64,000 bases of DNA from Bradyrhizobium archetypum (GCF_013114835.1 NZ_JAAVLW010000002.1:682001-746000), one strand, 5' to 3'; numbered from the stretch's first letter, positions 17,111 to 26,708 are shown. Program-made: numbers and translations. The notes: generated from the letters alone by a model not told the origin.

Positions 17111-18361
17111 TCAGGCGTAGTCGGCGAGGCGCACCCCCGTGAATTGCCAGCGGTGGTGCGGGTAGAAGAAGTTGCGGTACGTGATACGGCTGTGGCCGGG
17201 TGGAGTTGCAAGCGAGGAGCCGCGCAGCACTAGCTGGTTGACCATGAACTTGCCGTTGTATTCGCCGAGCGCCCCCTCGATGGCCCGGTAGCCGGGGTAG
17301 GGGGAATAAGCGCTGCGGGTCCACTGCCAGACGATGCCGAAGGCGTCGTTGAGCTGGCCGGCGCGGGCGGCGACCTCCCACTCCATTTCGGTCGGCAGAT
17401 GGCGGCCGGCCCAGCGTGCGAAGGCGTCCGCCTCGTAATAGCTGACATGGCAGACCGGGGCCGAAGGGTCGATCGGCTGCAACCCGCCGAGCGTCATGAT
17501 CCGCCAATCGCCGTCGATCTGGCGCCAGTGGCCGGGCGCCTGCCAGCCCTCGTTAGTCGCCGTGGCAAAACCGTCCATCAACCACAGCGTGGCGGTGCTG
17601 TAGCCGCCATCCTCCATGAAAGCCAGCCATTCGGCATTGGTCACGAGGTTGCGGGCGAGCCTCACCGGGCCGACAAGAGCGCGGTGCGCGGGCTTTTCAT
17701 TGTCGAAATGGAAGCTGTCGTCGGTGTGCCCGACGGTATGGATACCCTCGTTAAGGACGACCCATTCGTCGCCGTCGCGATGCGATACCGGCAAGCGCCA
17801 GGATGGGTCGTAGGCCGGCGGGATCGGGTTCTGGGCGAAGGCGTGCAGGATGTCGGTCAGCATCAATTCCTGATGCTGCTGCTCATGGTTGAGGCCGGTC
17901 TCGACCAGCGGGACAAGGCTGGCGAGGCGCTCCTCGCCGGCGGTCTGAAAGAACTTCACCACGGCAGCATCGACATGGCGGCGATAGGCGGTGACCTCGT
18001 CCGCGCTGGGGCGGGTCAGGTGGCCGCGCTGGTGGCGGGCATGCCGCGGCCCGGCGCTGACGTAATAGGAATTGAATAGAAACGCGTAGTCAGGGTGGAA
18101 GGGTTGGTAACCCTCGCAGTGCTCGCCAAGCAGGAATTGCTCGAAAAACCAGGTGGTATGGGCGCGATGCCATTTAGCCGGGCTTGCGTCCGGCATCGAC
18201 TGGATGAGTTGGTCCTCAGCGCTCAAGGGAGCGGCCCGCCGCTCGGTCTCGTCGCGGACGGCGAGGTAGGCTTCCACCAAATTCTGGACGATGGTGCCGG
18301 AATCGGAGAAGAGTGACGGGGCGGGGCTGGCAAGCGACGCGGCGGATACTGGTTTCGTCAC
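17111..18361 (-). CDS. egtB: Ergothioneine biosynthesis protein EgtB (iron-dependent sulfoxide synthase)
   Basis: 416-residue non-heme iron enzyme that joins hercynine to a cysteine-type thiol with O2, giving a sulfoxide precursor of ergothioneine. The N-terminal DinB-type half carries the iron histidines in KWHRAHTTWFFE and GLNHEQQHQELML. The C-terminal half is a formylglycine-generating/sulfatase-modifying domain (VCHVSYYEADAFARWAGRHLPTEMEWE, RGSSLATPPGHSRITYRNFFYPHHRW). Whether cysteine or gamma-glutamylcysteine is used cannot be told. No EgtE lyase is present in the window. Translation starts at GTG 18361 with GGAG upstream, and an exact EcfG promoter is just before it. Confidence 0.95.
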   Translation of the reverse strand: MTKPVSAASLASPAPSLFSDSGTIVQNLVEAYLAVRDETERRAAPLSAEDQLIQSMPDASPAKWHRAHTTWFFEQFLLGEHCEGYQPFHPDYAFLFNSYYVSAGPRHARHQRGHLTRPSADEVTAYRRHVDAAVVKFFQTAGEERLASLVPLVETGLNHEQQHQELMLTDILHAFAQNPIPPAYDPSWRLPVSHRDGDEWVVLNEGIHTVGHTDDSFHFDNEKPAHRALVGPVRLARNLVTNAEWLAFMEDGGYSTATLWLMDGFATATNEGWQAPGHWRQIDGDWRIMTLGGLQPIDPSAPVCHVSYYEADAFARWAGRHLPTEMEWEVAARAGQLNDAFGIVWQWTRSAYSPYPGYRAIEGALGEYNGKFMVNQLVLRGSSLATPPGHSRITYRNFFYPHHRWQFTGVRLADYA

Positions 18362-18384
18362 AGGGGTCTCCGATTAGCGGGGAG

Positions 18385-18409
18385 AACGTTGGTCTGGCAA
18401 ACTGGTTCC
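18385..18409 (-). promoter_or_regulatory. EcfG (general stress sigma) promoter for egtB-egtD
   Basis: On the minus strand GGAAC (18405-18409), 16 bases, CGTT (18385-18388): exact consensus. The expected start of transcription near 18378 leaves a short leader that still contains the egtB ribosome binding site. The rest of the 303-bp gap up to grxD (to 18664) shows no other clear element. Confidence 0.78.
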
Positions 18410-18664
18410 CGGCGGGCGGTCCGTCCTAGATAGGGGTTCCCGTCCAGGAAAAAAGCCTTCCCCCGCTATGATATTGATATCGTCAGACTATGGGTGGCGG
18501 TCGCTCTTGGGCCCCTAAGCCAGCCCTCCGCATACCGGCTCCTCGCCATTTTACTTTGGATGCACAACGGTTTGGGCTACATATATGAGAAGCAACCGGG
18601 TTAGATGGACGAACCGGCCACCAGGCGAAGCCGCGAGGGCCGTGCGCCCCAAAAGGAAGCAAAT

Positions 18665-18999
<335 letters not shown>

Positions 19000-19003
<4 letters not shown>

Positions 19004-19551
19004 GCGGCTCCGCGCGCCAGATCGGCCAGGCGCGGCTCCAAGTCATCGTTGCCGACATTACGACACTGCGCGTTGACGCCATCGTCAACGCGGCGAATAC
19101 GTCGCTGCTTGGCGGGGGCGGTGTCGACGGGGCGATTCATCGCGCGGCCGGTCCTGAGCTGCTTGCCGAATGTCGCACGCTGAACGGCTGCGCCACGGGC
19201 GACGCCAAGATCACCAAAGGCTATCGGCTTCCAGCCAAGCATGTGATCCACACGGTTGGGCCGGTGTGGAATGGTGGCAATCGCGGCGAGGACGGTCTGC
19301 TTGGTTCCTGCTACCGTCGCTCGATCGAACTCTGCGAGAAGCACGGCCTGGCCTCAGTGGCTTTTCCTGCAATTTCCACCGGCGTCTATCGCTTTCCCCC
19401 CGACCGCGCCGCCGGCATTGCGGTCGCCAGCGTCGTCGATGCGTTGGCGGCGGCGCCCCACGTGACAAGGGTCATCTTCTGCTGCTTCTCCGCTGACAGC
19501 GGCCGGCTGCATGAAGAGGCAATGGCCGGCTTCGGCAGCCCTTGTCCCTGA
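19000..19551 (+). CDS. Macrodomain protein (O-acetyl-ADP-ribose deacetylase type), apparent CTG start
   Basis: 183-residue macrodomain of the YmdB/MacroD class, which removes ADP-ribose or acetyl groups from ADP-ribose derivatives. The conserved ligand segments are intact: [37 protein letters not shown] (the GGGVDGAIH loop), and [10 protein letters not shown]. The only start that keeps the domain whole is CTG at 19000, overlapping the grxD TGA as CTGA. The first ATG or GTG in frame (GTG 19243) would delete the ADP-ribose pocket. Length from CTG equals the family norm of about 177-185. Either a CTG start is used by coupling to grxD, or an ATG has mutated and the gene is being lost. Confidence 0.82.
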
Positions 19552-19598
19552 CCGTGCCTCCGCTACACTCTCCCGTGAATTCCGGGGAGAGGGGTCCA

Positions 19599-20879
19599 AT
19601 GAATTCACGCCATATCCTGCGCGCGCTCATCTGCGGCGCGCTGTTGCTCGCGGCAGCGCCGGTCCGCGCCGAAGGAACTTTCGATATTCCAGCCGGCGCG
19701 CATTTCAACCAGGACAAACTCGCGAAGATCACCGAGTTCTTCAATAACGAGGTGACGACCGGCAAGATCGCCGGGGCCAACGTCCTGATCCAGCAGCACG
19801 GCAAGGAGGTCTATCATCAGACCTTCGGCGTGCAGGACGTGGAGTCCAGGAAACCGATCACGGACCAGACAATCTTTCGCCTGTTCTCGATGACGAAGGC
19901 GATCACCTCGGTCGTGGCCATGCAACTGGTCGAGGACGGCACGATCAAGCTCGACGACCCCGTCTCGAAATACATTCCATCCTTCGCGAATGTGAAGGTC
20001 GGCGTCGAGACAAAGACTGAGGATGGCAAGAAGACGCTGGAGCTGGTGCCGCCAAACCGGCCGATGATCGTCCGCGACCTGATGCTGCATACGTCGGGGA
20101 TCACCTATGGCTTCTACGGCGATAGCCTGGTCCGCAAGGCCTATGCCGCCGCCAACATCTATGAGGGCGATTTTGATCTCGCCGAATTCGCGGAGCGGAT
20201 CGCAAAGCTGCCGCTGCACAATCATCCTGGCGCACTCTGGCAATACGGTCATTCTACCGACGTCCTGGCGCGGGTCATGGAAGTCGCGGCCGGCAAACCG
20301 CTGCTCACGATCATGCGTGAGAGGCTGCTCGATCCGCTGGGCATGATCGACACCGGCTTTTACGTCATCGATCCGGAGAAGCAGAAGCTGATCGCGCTGC
20401 CGGTGCCGAACGACAGCAATTTCCGCGTTGGCCGCGACACCAATCCGACCAACTTCAAGAAAATCCAGTTCGCCAGCGGCGGCATGTATTCGACCATGGC
20501 GGACTACCGACGCTTTACGCAGATGCTGCTCAATGGCGGCACGTTCGAGGGCAAGACCTACCTGAAGCCGGAGACGTTCAAGCTGATGACATCAGACCAT
20601 GTCGGGCCGGGCTCGGGGGTCGAGCGGGACTATTTCTATTTCCCCGGCGACGGCTTCGGGTTCGGCCTTGGGCTTGCGGTGCGCACCGATCCCGGCAACG
20701 CCAAGCCGCCGCCGCCGGGATCGCTCGGCGAATTGAAGTGGGACGGCGCCAGCGGCTGCTATTTTGTGGTCGACCGCAAGCAGGACATGTTCTTCGTGCT
20801 GCTCGAGCAGACGCCGACGGAACGTCAGCGCATCCAGCGGACGCTGAAGCAGTTGGTCTATGAAGCGCTCGAGAACTAA
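19599..20879 (+). CDS. Secreted serine hydrolase, beta-lactamase/transpeptidase-like
   Basis: 426 residues with a signal peptide (RALICGALLLAAAPVRAEG). The class C beta-lactamase-like fold shows the nucleophile motif FSMTKAITS (S-x-x-K) near residue 106, the tyrosine motif YGHSTDVLARV and LMLHTSGITYG. Such proteins act as esterases, DD-peptidases or D-amino-acid hydrolases more often than as true lactamases. The substrate is unknown. GGGGAGAGGGG precedes the ATG. A paralogue follows with a 20-bp overlap, so this is a tandem duplication in one operon. Confidence 0.9.
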   Translation: MNSRHILRALICGALLLAAAPVRAEGTFDIPAGAHFNQDKLAKITEFFNNEVTTGKIAGANVLIQQHGKEVYHQTFGVQDVESRKPITDQTIFRLFSMTKAITSVVAMQLVEDGTIKLDDPVSKYIPSFANVKVGVETKTEDGKKTLELVPPNRPMIVRDLMLHTSGITYGFYGDSLVRKAYAAANIYEGDFDLAEFAERIAKLPLHNHPGALWQYGHSTDVLARVMEVAAGKPLLTIMRERLLDPLGMIDTGFYVIDPEKQKLIALPVPNDSNFRVGRDTNPTNFKKIQFASGGMYSTMADYRRFTQMLLNGGTFEGKTYLKPETFKLMTSDHVGPGSGVERDYFYFPGDGFGFGLGLAVRTDPGNAKPPPPGSLGELKWDGASGCYFVVDRKQDMFFVLLEQTPTERQRIQRTLKQLVYEALEN

Positions 20880-22161
20880 CGGCGCCGTCGGGCGCTGCCT
20901 TGTTGCGGTCGCGCTCGCGCTGCTTTTTTTCGGTAGCTCACCGCAAGCGTCGGGAAGCGAGAAGGCGCCCGACGCGCCAACTTTTTCACGCGCGGCCCTC
21001 GACCGGATTGGTAACTACGTCCGCAACGAAGTTACGACCGGCAAGATTCCCGGCGCAGTTCTGTTGATTCAGCAGCACGGCAAGCCGGTCCATCTCGAAT
21101 GTTTCGGCGTGCGCGACCCTGCGTCCAGTCAGCCGATGACGCCGGACACCATTTTCCAAATCTATTCGATGTCGAAGGCCATCACCTCGGTTGCCGCGAT
21201 GATGCTGGTTGACGACGGCAAGCTGGCCCTCGATGATCCCATATCGAAATACATTCACGCCTTTGCGGATGCAAAGGTTGGCGTCGATCTTTCCGATGAA
21301 GCAGGAAAGTATCCGCTCAAACTCGAGCCGCTGAAGCGTCCAATCACGATCAGGGATCTGCTGCGGCACACTTCGGGTATCACTTATGGCTTCTTCGGCG
21401 AAACCGCGGTGCAGAAACTCTATGCAGATCCCAAGCTGTACGCCGGCGATTTCGACAATGCCGAATTCGCCGACCGGATCGCGACGCTGCCGCTCGCCGA
21501 TCAGCCGGCAACGCGTTGGAACTACAGTCATTCAACAGACGTGCTTGGCCGTGTCATCGAGGTGGTGTCAGGGCAAACGCTGTTTCAATTCGAGAAGCAG
21601 AGACTGTTCGATCCGCTCGGGATGTCGGAGACCGAATACTACGTCGCTGATAGAGCGAAGTGGCCGCGCATCGCCCAGGCATTTCCCGTCGATCGCTTTC
21701 GGGTGGCCGGAATCGGGGATCCAACAGTGCCGCGGCGCTGGGAATCCGGCGGCGCCGGCCTGGTATCGACGGCCCGGGACTACGCCCGCTTCCTGCAAAT
21801 GCTGCTGAACGGCGGCGAGCTGGACGGCAGGCGGTATCTCAAGCCCGAGACGGTCGCGCTGATGACGTCGGATCAGATCGGGCCCGAGACCAAGATCATC
21901 CACGATCCCTTCTATTTCCCGGGTCCGTCCAGCGGCTTCGGGCTTGGCTTTGCCGTGCGCACCTCATCGCCGCCAAACACGACATGGCCGCTCGGCGAAT
22001 ACCGGTGGGATGGCGCAGGCGGAAGTTTCTATTTTGTCGATCCGCAGGATGATTTGCTCGTTGTCTTCATGGTGCAGGCTCCGACGCAAGGCGGGCGAAT
22101 CCAACTGGCGCTGAAGACGATCATGTACGAGGCGCTTGGGAAAGGTCTGCGCAAAGATTGA
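20860..22161 (+). CDS. Secreted serine hydrolase, beta-lactamase/transpeptidase-like (tandem paralogue)
   Basis: 433 residues. The N-terminus carries a hydrophobic export segment (CLVAVALALLFFGSS). Catalytic motifs match those of its neighbour: YSMSKAITSVAAM, LLRHTSGITYGFFGE and NYSHSTDVLGRV. Both proteins share VTTGKIxGA and IQQHGKxV near the start and the FYFPG...GFGLG block near the end, so they arose by duplication. The start overlaps the end of the first copy by 20 bases, indicating translational coupling. Convergent with the GH1 gene 10 bp downstream. Confidence 0.9.
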   Translation: MKRSRTNGAVGRCLVAVALALLFFGSSPQASGSEKAPDAPTFSRAALDRIGNYVRNEVTTGKIPGAVLLIQQHGKPVHLECFGVRDPASSQPMTPDTIFQIYSMSKAITSVAAMMLVDDGKLALDDPISKYIHAFADAKVGVDLSDEAGKYPLKLEPLKRPITIRDLLRHTSGITYGFFGETAVQKLYADPKLYAGDFDNAEFADRIATLPLADQPATRWNYSHSTDVLGRVIEVVSGQTLFQFEKQRLFDPLGMSETEYYVADRAKWPRIAQAFPVDRFRVAGIGDPTVPRRWESGGAGLVSTARDYARFLQMLLNGGELDGRRYLKPETVALMTSDQIGPETKIIHDPFYFPGPSSGFGLGFAVRTSSPPNTTWPLGEYRWDGAGGSFYFVDPQDDLLVVFMVQAPTQGGRIQLALKTIMYEALGKGLRKD

Positions 22162-22171
22162 CAACCGCTGA

Positions 22172-23656
22172 TTACGCCACGGCGTTTTTCGCGATCGTCT
22201 CTCGATAGAACGCCGCACTCAGCTTGGGCGTACGACGCTTGGAATCGAAGTCGACGTGGTAGATGCCGAAGCGCTGCTCATAGCCATCAGACCATTCGAA
22301 ATTGTCCATCAGGCTCCACAAGAAATATCCGAGCACGGGCACGCCTTCGGATGTCGCGCGCTGCAACTGGGTCAGATAGTTGCGCAAGTACATGATGCGG
22401 TCGACGTCGTAGACGGTCCCATCTGCCGCCGGCTGGTCGCTCCCTGACGTTCCGTTCTCGGTGATGTAGATCGACTTTACGTTCCACAGCTTGGCCACAT
22501 GACGCGGCACCCAATAGATCGCCTCGGGGCCAGGCCTGAGCCAGGCGGCTTGCATGTGCGGAAACGAGGGAGGAAACGGCAAGAGCGTGAAGCCGCGTTC
22601 GTTGTCGGCGGCCACGACGTAGTGATCGGGCGTGTAGACGTTCAGTCCGACAAAATCGATCGGAGACGAAATGATGCGCAGCTCTTCGGCGGTGAATTTC
22701 GGTGCGTCCCGGCCGGCCCGCGTTAGATATGCGTCGGTATATTTTCCCTCCATCATGACAGTCAAATAGCCGGCGTTGAGTTCGCGCGTCGCGGTCTCGG
22801 CGGCGCGGATATCGGCTGATGTCTCGATGGCGGGGATGCAACTTACGGCATTTTCCGCCGGACCGACTTTCGTTGCCGCGCTTCCGTGCGCGCGGATGGC
22901 CTGAACCGCCAGACCGTGTCCCAGCGCGACGTGGTGACGGACCTGATTCAGGCCTGATTGAGGCAGTTTGAGGCCCGGCGCATCCGCGCCGATTCCGTGG
23001 CCGAGATGAACCAGCCTGGAACATTCGTTGATCGTGAAGAAATGCTTCACGCGGTCACTCAAGCGTTCGGTGACATGGGCGGCGTAATCCGCAAAGGCCT
23101 TCGACGTATCGCGCGAGGTCCAGCCGCCGAAGCGATCCTGCAGCGCCTGCGGCAGATCCCAGTGATACAGGGTGGCAAACGGCGTGATGCCGTTCGCCGA
23201 CAATTCGTCGACGAGGCGATTGTAAAAATCGAGGCCTTTTGGATTTGGCGAGCCGGTTCCTTCCGGGAAGACGCGCGGCCACGCGACCGAAAATCGATAG
23301 GCCTTTGTGCCCAGCGACTTCATGATCTGGATGTCTTCCTTGTAGCGGCGATAATGATCGGTCGCGGTGTCGCCATTGCTGCGATCTGCGATGGCGCCGG
23401 GCGTCTGGCAAAAACGGTCCCAGATCGATGGACCGCGGCCGTCTTCGCTGACGGCGCCCTCGACCTGATAGGCCGAAGTCGCCGTGCCCCAGAGAAAGCC
23501 GTTTGGAAAACCGGACGAGGCCCCTTGATTCCTGATCCCGGTCGCTTGATCTGATTGCGCGAGTCCGGAGCTGGCCGACAGCATCGGCATTCCAAGTGCC
23601 GACCAGCCGGCAATCCTGCCAAACTGGCGGCGGGAAAATCTCTTCAATGACATCAT
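22172..23656 (-). CDS. Glycoside hydrolase family 1 beta-glucosidase, Tat-exported
   Basis: About 494 residues. The N-terminus SRRQFGRIAGWSALGMPML is a twin-arginine signal, so the enzyme is exported folded. The GH1 barrel begins FPNGFLWGTATSAYQVEG. The nucleophile lies in YITENGTSG and the acid/base Glu in FFTINEC; most GH1 enzymes have NEP here, so the Pro is replaced by Cys. It probably releases glucose from beta-glucosides or beta-glucan oligomers in the periplasm. The start is ATG 23656 or the adjacent ATG 23653. Divergent from a GH17 gene, which suggests shared beta-glucan metabolism. Confidence 0.93.
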   Translation of the reverse strand: MMSLKRFSRRQFGRIAGWSALGMPMLSASSGLAQSDQATGIRNQGASSGFPNGFLWGTATSAYQVEGAVSEDGRGPSIWDRFCQTPGAIADRSNGDTATDHYRRYKEDIQIMKSLGTKAYRFSVAWPRVFPEGTGSPNPKGLDFYNRLVDELSANGITPFATLYHWDLPQALQDRFGGWTSRDTSKAFADYAAHVTERLSDRVKHFFTINECSRLVHLGHGIGADAPGLKLPQSGLNQVRHHVALGHGLAVQAIRAHGSAATKVGPAENAVSCIPAIETSADIRAAETATRELNAGYLTVMMEGKYTDAYLTRAGRDAPKFTAEELRIISSPIDFVGLNVYTPDHYVVAADNERGFTLLPFPPSFPHMQAAWLRPGPEAIYWVPRHVAKLWNVKSIYITENGTSGSDQPAADGTVYDVDRIMYLRNYLTQLQRATSEGVPVLGYFLWSLMDNFEWSDGYEQRFGIYHVDFDSKRRTPKLSAAFYRETIAKNAVA

Positions 23657-23826
23657 TTCACTCGCTGGGACGGAATCAATTTTGAGCGAACTAGGCTCAC
23701 TTTTGATGCTCCGCATTGGAAGCAGCTTAATATCGCCGCTTCCGTATTGCGGCGCAATTGTGCACGCGGTTGCATCGGCGGTCGACATAGCTGTCGCGCG
23801 CCGCTAAATAGGCCCATCTACCTACC

Positions 23827-25455
23827 TTGGGGAGCAGGACAATCGGCATTCGCACGCCGCTGGCGCTATTATTTCTGTCGCTTTCCATTGTTGTCGCGGT
23901 GTGGTGGTGGCTCGCCACTCCCGTAGCACTGACGCGCGCGCCGATCGATCATGCGGCGAAGCTGGAATGCGTTTCCTACGCGCCGTTCCGCAACGATCAG
24001 ACGCCGCATGATCCGACGCTCATCGTGGGCCCGGAGCAGATTGCGGAAGATCTGGCCGAATTGGCCAAGGTCTCCAAATGCATCCGCACCTATTCCATCG
24101 ACAACGGGCTCGACAAGGTGCCCGAGCTTGCGTCCCGGGTCGGATTGAAGGTTCTGCTCGGCGTGTGGCTCGGACGCGATCGTGCGAAGAACGCGCAGCT
24201 CTGCGACATTGCGGTCTCGCTGGTGAAGAATCATCCCGACACCGTCGCGGCGCTCATCGTCGGCAGCGAAGTGCTGCTGCGCGGCGACATGACGGTGGGC
24301 GACCTTCGCCAAACCATCCAGTCGGTCAAGCCGCGCGTGGATGTTCCGGTAACCTATGCCGATGTCTGGGAGTTCTGGATGCGTTACCGCGAAGTGGGCG
24401 CCGATGTCGATTTCGTCACCGCCCATTTCTTGCCCTATTGGGAAGACGTTCCGCCGCGTGCCGAAGAGGCCGCTGCGCATGTCGATGATATCCGAAAACA
24501 GGTGGTCGCAGCGTTTCCGGGCAAGGAGATCCTGATCGGCGAGACCGGCTGGCCGAGCCAGGGGCGGATGCGCGACGGCGCGCTGGCTTCCCGCGTCAAT
24601 CAGGCGCGCTTCATTTCCGAGATTCTCGAGCGGGCGCGACGTGACAAATTTCGCGTCAATCTGTTCGAGGCCTATGACGAGCCGTGGAAACGCCGCTGGG
24701 AAGGCACGGTGGGCGGCTATTGGGGGCTGTTCGACGGCGTCGAACGCAAGCTGAAATATCCGGCAGGGGTGGCCATCAGCAACTACCCGTTCTGGAAGCT
24801 GCAGATGGCAGGCGGCCTTCTTCTGTGCATCTGCGTATTCGCCGTCGCCATGTTCATGCCGAAGCGGCGGCCGGCGTCGCCAGCATTGGCATCGTGGAGC
24901 GCAGTCACCGTATCGGCAACCGTCGGCGGCGTTTTGCTGGGCATCAGCTTCGACAAGATGTTCCACGAAAGCTACGGGCTCGGCGGCTGGCTGCTTCAAG
25001 GCTTTCTGCTGGTGACGGCCGTGACAGCGCCGCTGCTGTCCACCTACGCGCTGATGTCGGGGCGGGCGCTTCCGTCGTTTGTTGAAGTGCTGGGGCCGCC
25101 CAAGGGCCTGACGCCGCTGTTCATGACCAACATGCTGGGCATCACGCTGATTGCAACGACGCTCATTGCCACGCAGAGCGCATTGAGCCTGATCTTCGAT
25201 GCGCGCTGGCGCGATTTCCCGTTCGCTGCCTTGACCATGGCCGTGGTGCCATTCTGGGCGCTGGCCTTCCTCAACAGTTCGAAATCCGGCAAGCGGCCGC
25301 TCTCGGAGGCCGTGTTTGCCGGATTGTTCGCCCTTGCCGCGGTCTATGTCGTCCTCAACGAAGGATTTGAGAACTGGCAGGCGATGTGGACCGGCGCGAC
25401 GTATCTGCTGCTCGGCAGCACGCTGTGGCGGGCGCGCATGCCCGCCACAGCCTGA
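23827..25455 (+). CDS. Membrane-bound GH17-type beta-1,3-glucanase/glucanosyltransferase (NdvC-like)
   Basis: About 542 residues. One N-terminal membrane anchor (LALLFLSLSIVVAVWWWL) precedes a GH17 domain (about residues 45-315) with the acid/base Glu in LIVGSEVLLRGD and the nucleophile in LIGETGWPSQG. The last 220 residues form several membrane helices. This layout resembles Bradyrhizobium NdvC, a 62-kDa protein needed for normal cyclic beta-1,3/1,6-glucans; the resemblance is from memory and no ndvB is present here. The start is uncertain: TTG at 23827 opens the frame, while GGGGAG at 23829 is better placed for ATC at 23842. Confidence 0.83.
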   Translation: MGSRTIGIRTPLALLFLSLSIVVAVWWWLATPVALTRAPIDHAAKLECVSYAPFRNDQTPHDPTLIVGPEQIAEDLAELAKVSKCIRTYSIDNGLDKVPELASRVGLKVLLGVWLGRDRAKNAQLCDIAVSLVKNHPDTVAALIVGSEVLLRGDMTVGDLRQTIQSVKPRVDVPVTYADVWEFWMRYREVGADVDFVTAHFLPYWEDVPPRAEEAAAHVDDIRKQVVAAFPGKEILIGETGWPSQGRMRDGALASRVNQARFISEILERARRDKFRVNLFEAYDEPWKRRWEGTVGGYWGLFDGVERKLKYPAGVAISNYPFWKLQMAGGLLLCICVFAVAMFMPKRRPASPALASWSAVTVSATVGGVLLGISFDKMFHESYGLGGWLLQGFLLVTAVTAPLLSTYALMSGRALPSFVEVLGPPKGLTPLFMTNMLGITLIATTLIATQSALSLIFDARWRDFPFAALTMAVVPFWALAFLNSSKSGKRPLSEAVFAGLFALAAVYVVLNEGFENWQAMWTGATYLLLGSTLWRARMPATA

Positions 25456-25484
25456 GTTCGGATCAATTCACGGCATTTGAAGTC

Positions 25485-26552
25485 TCACGCCGCGCGCACA
25501 ATCTCGCGCACGATGCCGACCGTCTCTTCGATCATGTCGGCGCTGACGTCGAGATGCGTGCAGGCCCGGATGCGGCCGTCCATCATGGCGAGCAGAACGC
25601 CGCGCTTGCGCAAGGCCTCGACCATTTTGTCGCCGGCGACACCCGCGCCGTCGGGCCTGAAGAACACCAGATTGGTTTCGGGCTCCTGCACCTGGATGCC
25701 GTTGATCTGCGACAGCCCCCGCGCCAGAGCCCGCGCATTGGCGTGATCGTCGGCGAGGCGGTCGACGTGATGGTCGAGCGCATAGATGCAGGCCGCGGCG
25801 CAAATGCCGGCCTGCCGCATCGATCCGCCGAGCCGCTGCTTCCAGCGCCAGACATCGTCGATGAAGGCGCGGGTACCTGCGATCACGCCCCCGATCGGCG
25901 CGCCGAGGCCTTTGGAGAAATCGATCCAGGCCGAATCCCACCCCGCGGCCATGTCGCGCGCCGATATTTTCGTGGCGACGCAGGCGTTCAACAGCCGCGC
26001 GCCGTCCATGTGGGTGATCAGCCCGTTCGCCTCGGCGATCGCGACGACTTCGTCGAGCGCCGCCTTGTTCCAGATCGTGCCGCCGCCGATATTGGCGGTC
26101 TGCTCGACGCTGACGAGGGTCTGCGGCGGCTGGTAGCGCGAGCGCGGATGCAGCGCGGCGCGCAATGTTTCCGGCGTGAACTGCCCGTCATCGCCCGGCA
26201 ATTGCGTGATCTGAAAGCCGCCGAGCGCTGCATGCGCGCCGCCTTCGCGCGCGATGATATGCGCGCTGGCGTGGGCGAGAATTTCATCGCCCGGCCGGCA
26301 ATGGGCCAGCGTCGCCGCGACATTGCACATGGTGCCCGAGGGCATGAACACGGCGGCTTCCTTGCCGAGCAGGTCGGCGACCCGCGCGCACAACAGGTTC
26401 ACCGTGGGATCGTCGCCGATCTGCTCGTCGCCGACCTCCGCCCGCGCCATCGCCTCGCGCATCGCCGGCGTCGGCCGCGTCTGCGTGTCCGACAACAGGT
26501 TGATGCGGATGGGATCGGCCTTGGGATCGCGCGGGGCAGGGGTGTAGTGCAT
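25485..26552 (-). CDS. Low-specificity L-threonine aldolase family protein (PLP-dependent)
   Basis: 355-residue fold-type I PLP enzyme that cleaves beta-hydroxy amino acids such as threonine to glycine and aldehyde. INLLSDTQTRPTPAMREAMARAEVGDEQIGDDPTV-type N-terminus is the family hallmark; FMPSGTMCN binds the cofactor phosphate, HMDGARLLNA holds the Asp, and DFSKGLGAPIGG contains the Schiff-base Lys. Complete length. It is alone on its strand between GH17 and the rpsD terminator. Confidence 0.92.
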   Translation of the reverse strand: MHYTPAPRDPKADPIRINLLSDTQTRPTPAMREAMARAEVGDEQIGDDPTVNLLCARVADLLGKEAAVFMPSGTMCNVAATLAHCRPGDEILAHASAHIIAREGGAHAALGGFQITQLPGDDGQFTPETLRAALHPRSRYQPPQTLVSVEQTANIGGGTIWNKAALDEVVAIAEANGLITHMDGARLLNACVATKISARDMAAGWDSAWIDFSKGLGAPIGGVIAGTRAFIDDVWRWKQRLGGSMRQAGICAAACIYALDHHVDRLADDHANARALARGLSQINGIQVQEPETNLVFFRPDGAGVAGDKMVEALRKRGVLLAMMDGRIRACTHLDVSADMIEETVGIVREIVRAA

Positions 26553-26572
26553 GGGGAGGGCTCACAATCTTG

Positions 26573-26656
26573 CATCATGGCCGGGCTTGTCCCGGCCATC
26601 CACGACTTCCGCGGTGACCATAAAGGCGTGGATGCCCGGGACAAGCCCGCGCATCA
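26573..26656. repeat. Dispersed palindromic repeat, family A
   Basis: Left arm TCATGGCCGGGCTTGTCCCG and right arm CGTGGATGCCCGGGACAAGC, as in the copy at 398-483. It lies upstream of the threonine aldolase gene. Confidence 0.85.
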
Positions 26657-26680
26657 CGGAACAGCCATTCGCGCTCAAAC

Positions 26681-26708
26681 AAAAAGGCCCCGGCGAAACC
26701 GGGGCCTT
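26681..26708 (-). terminator. Intrinsic terminator of rpsD
   Basis: Perfect stem AAGGCCCCGG / CCGGGGCCTT with a 5-base loop, followed on the minus strand by a run of five T. It lies 25 bp after the rpsD stop codon. Confidence 0.92.
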
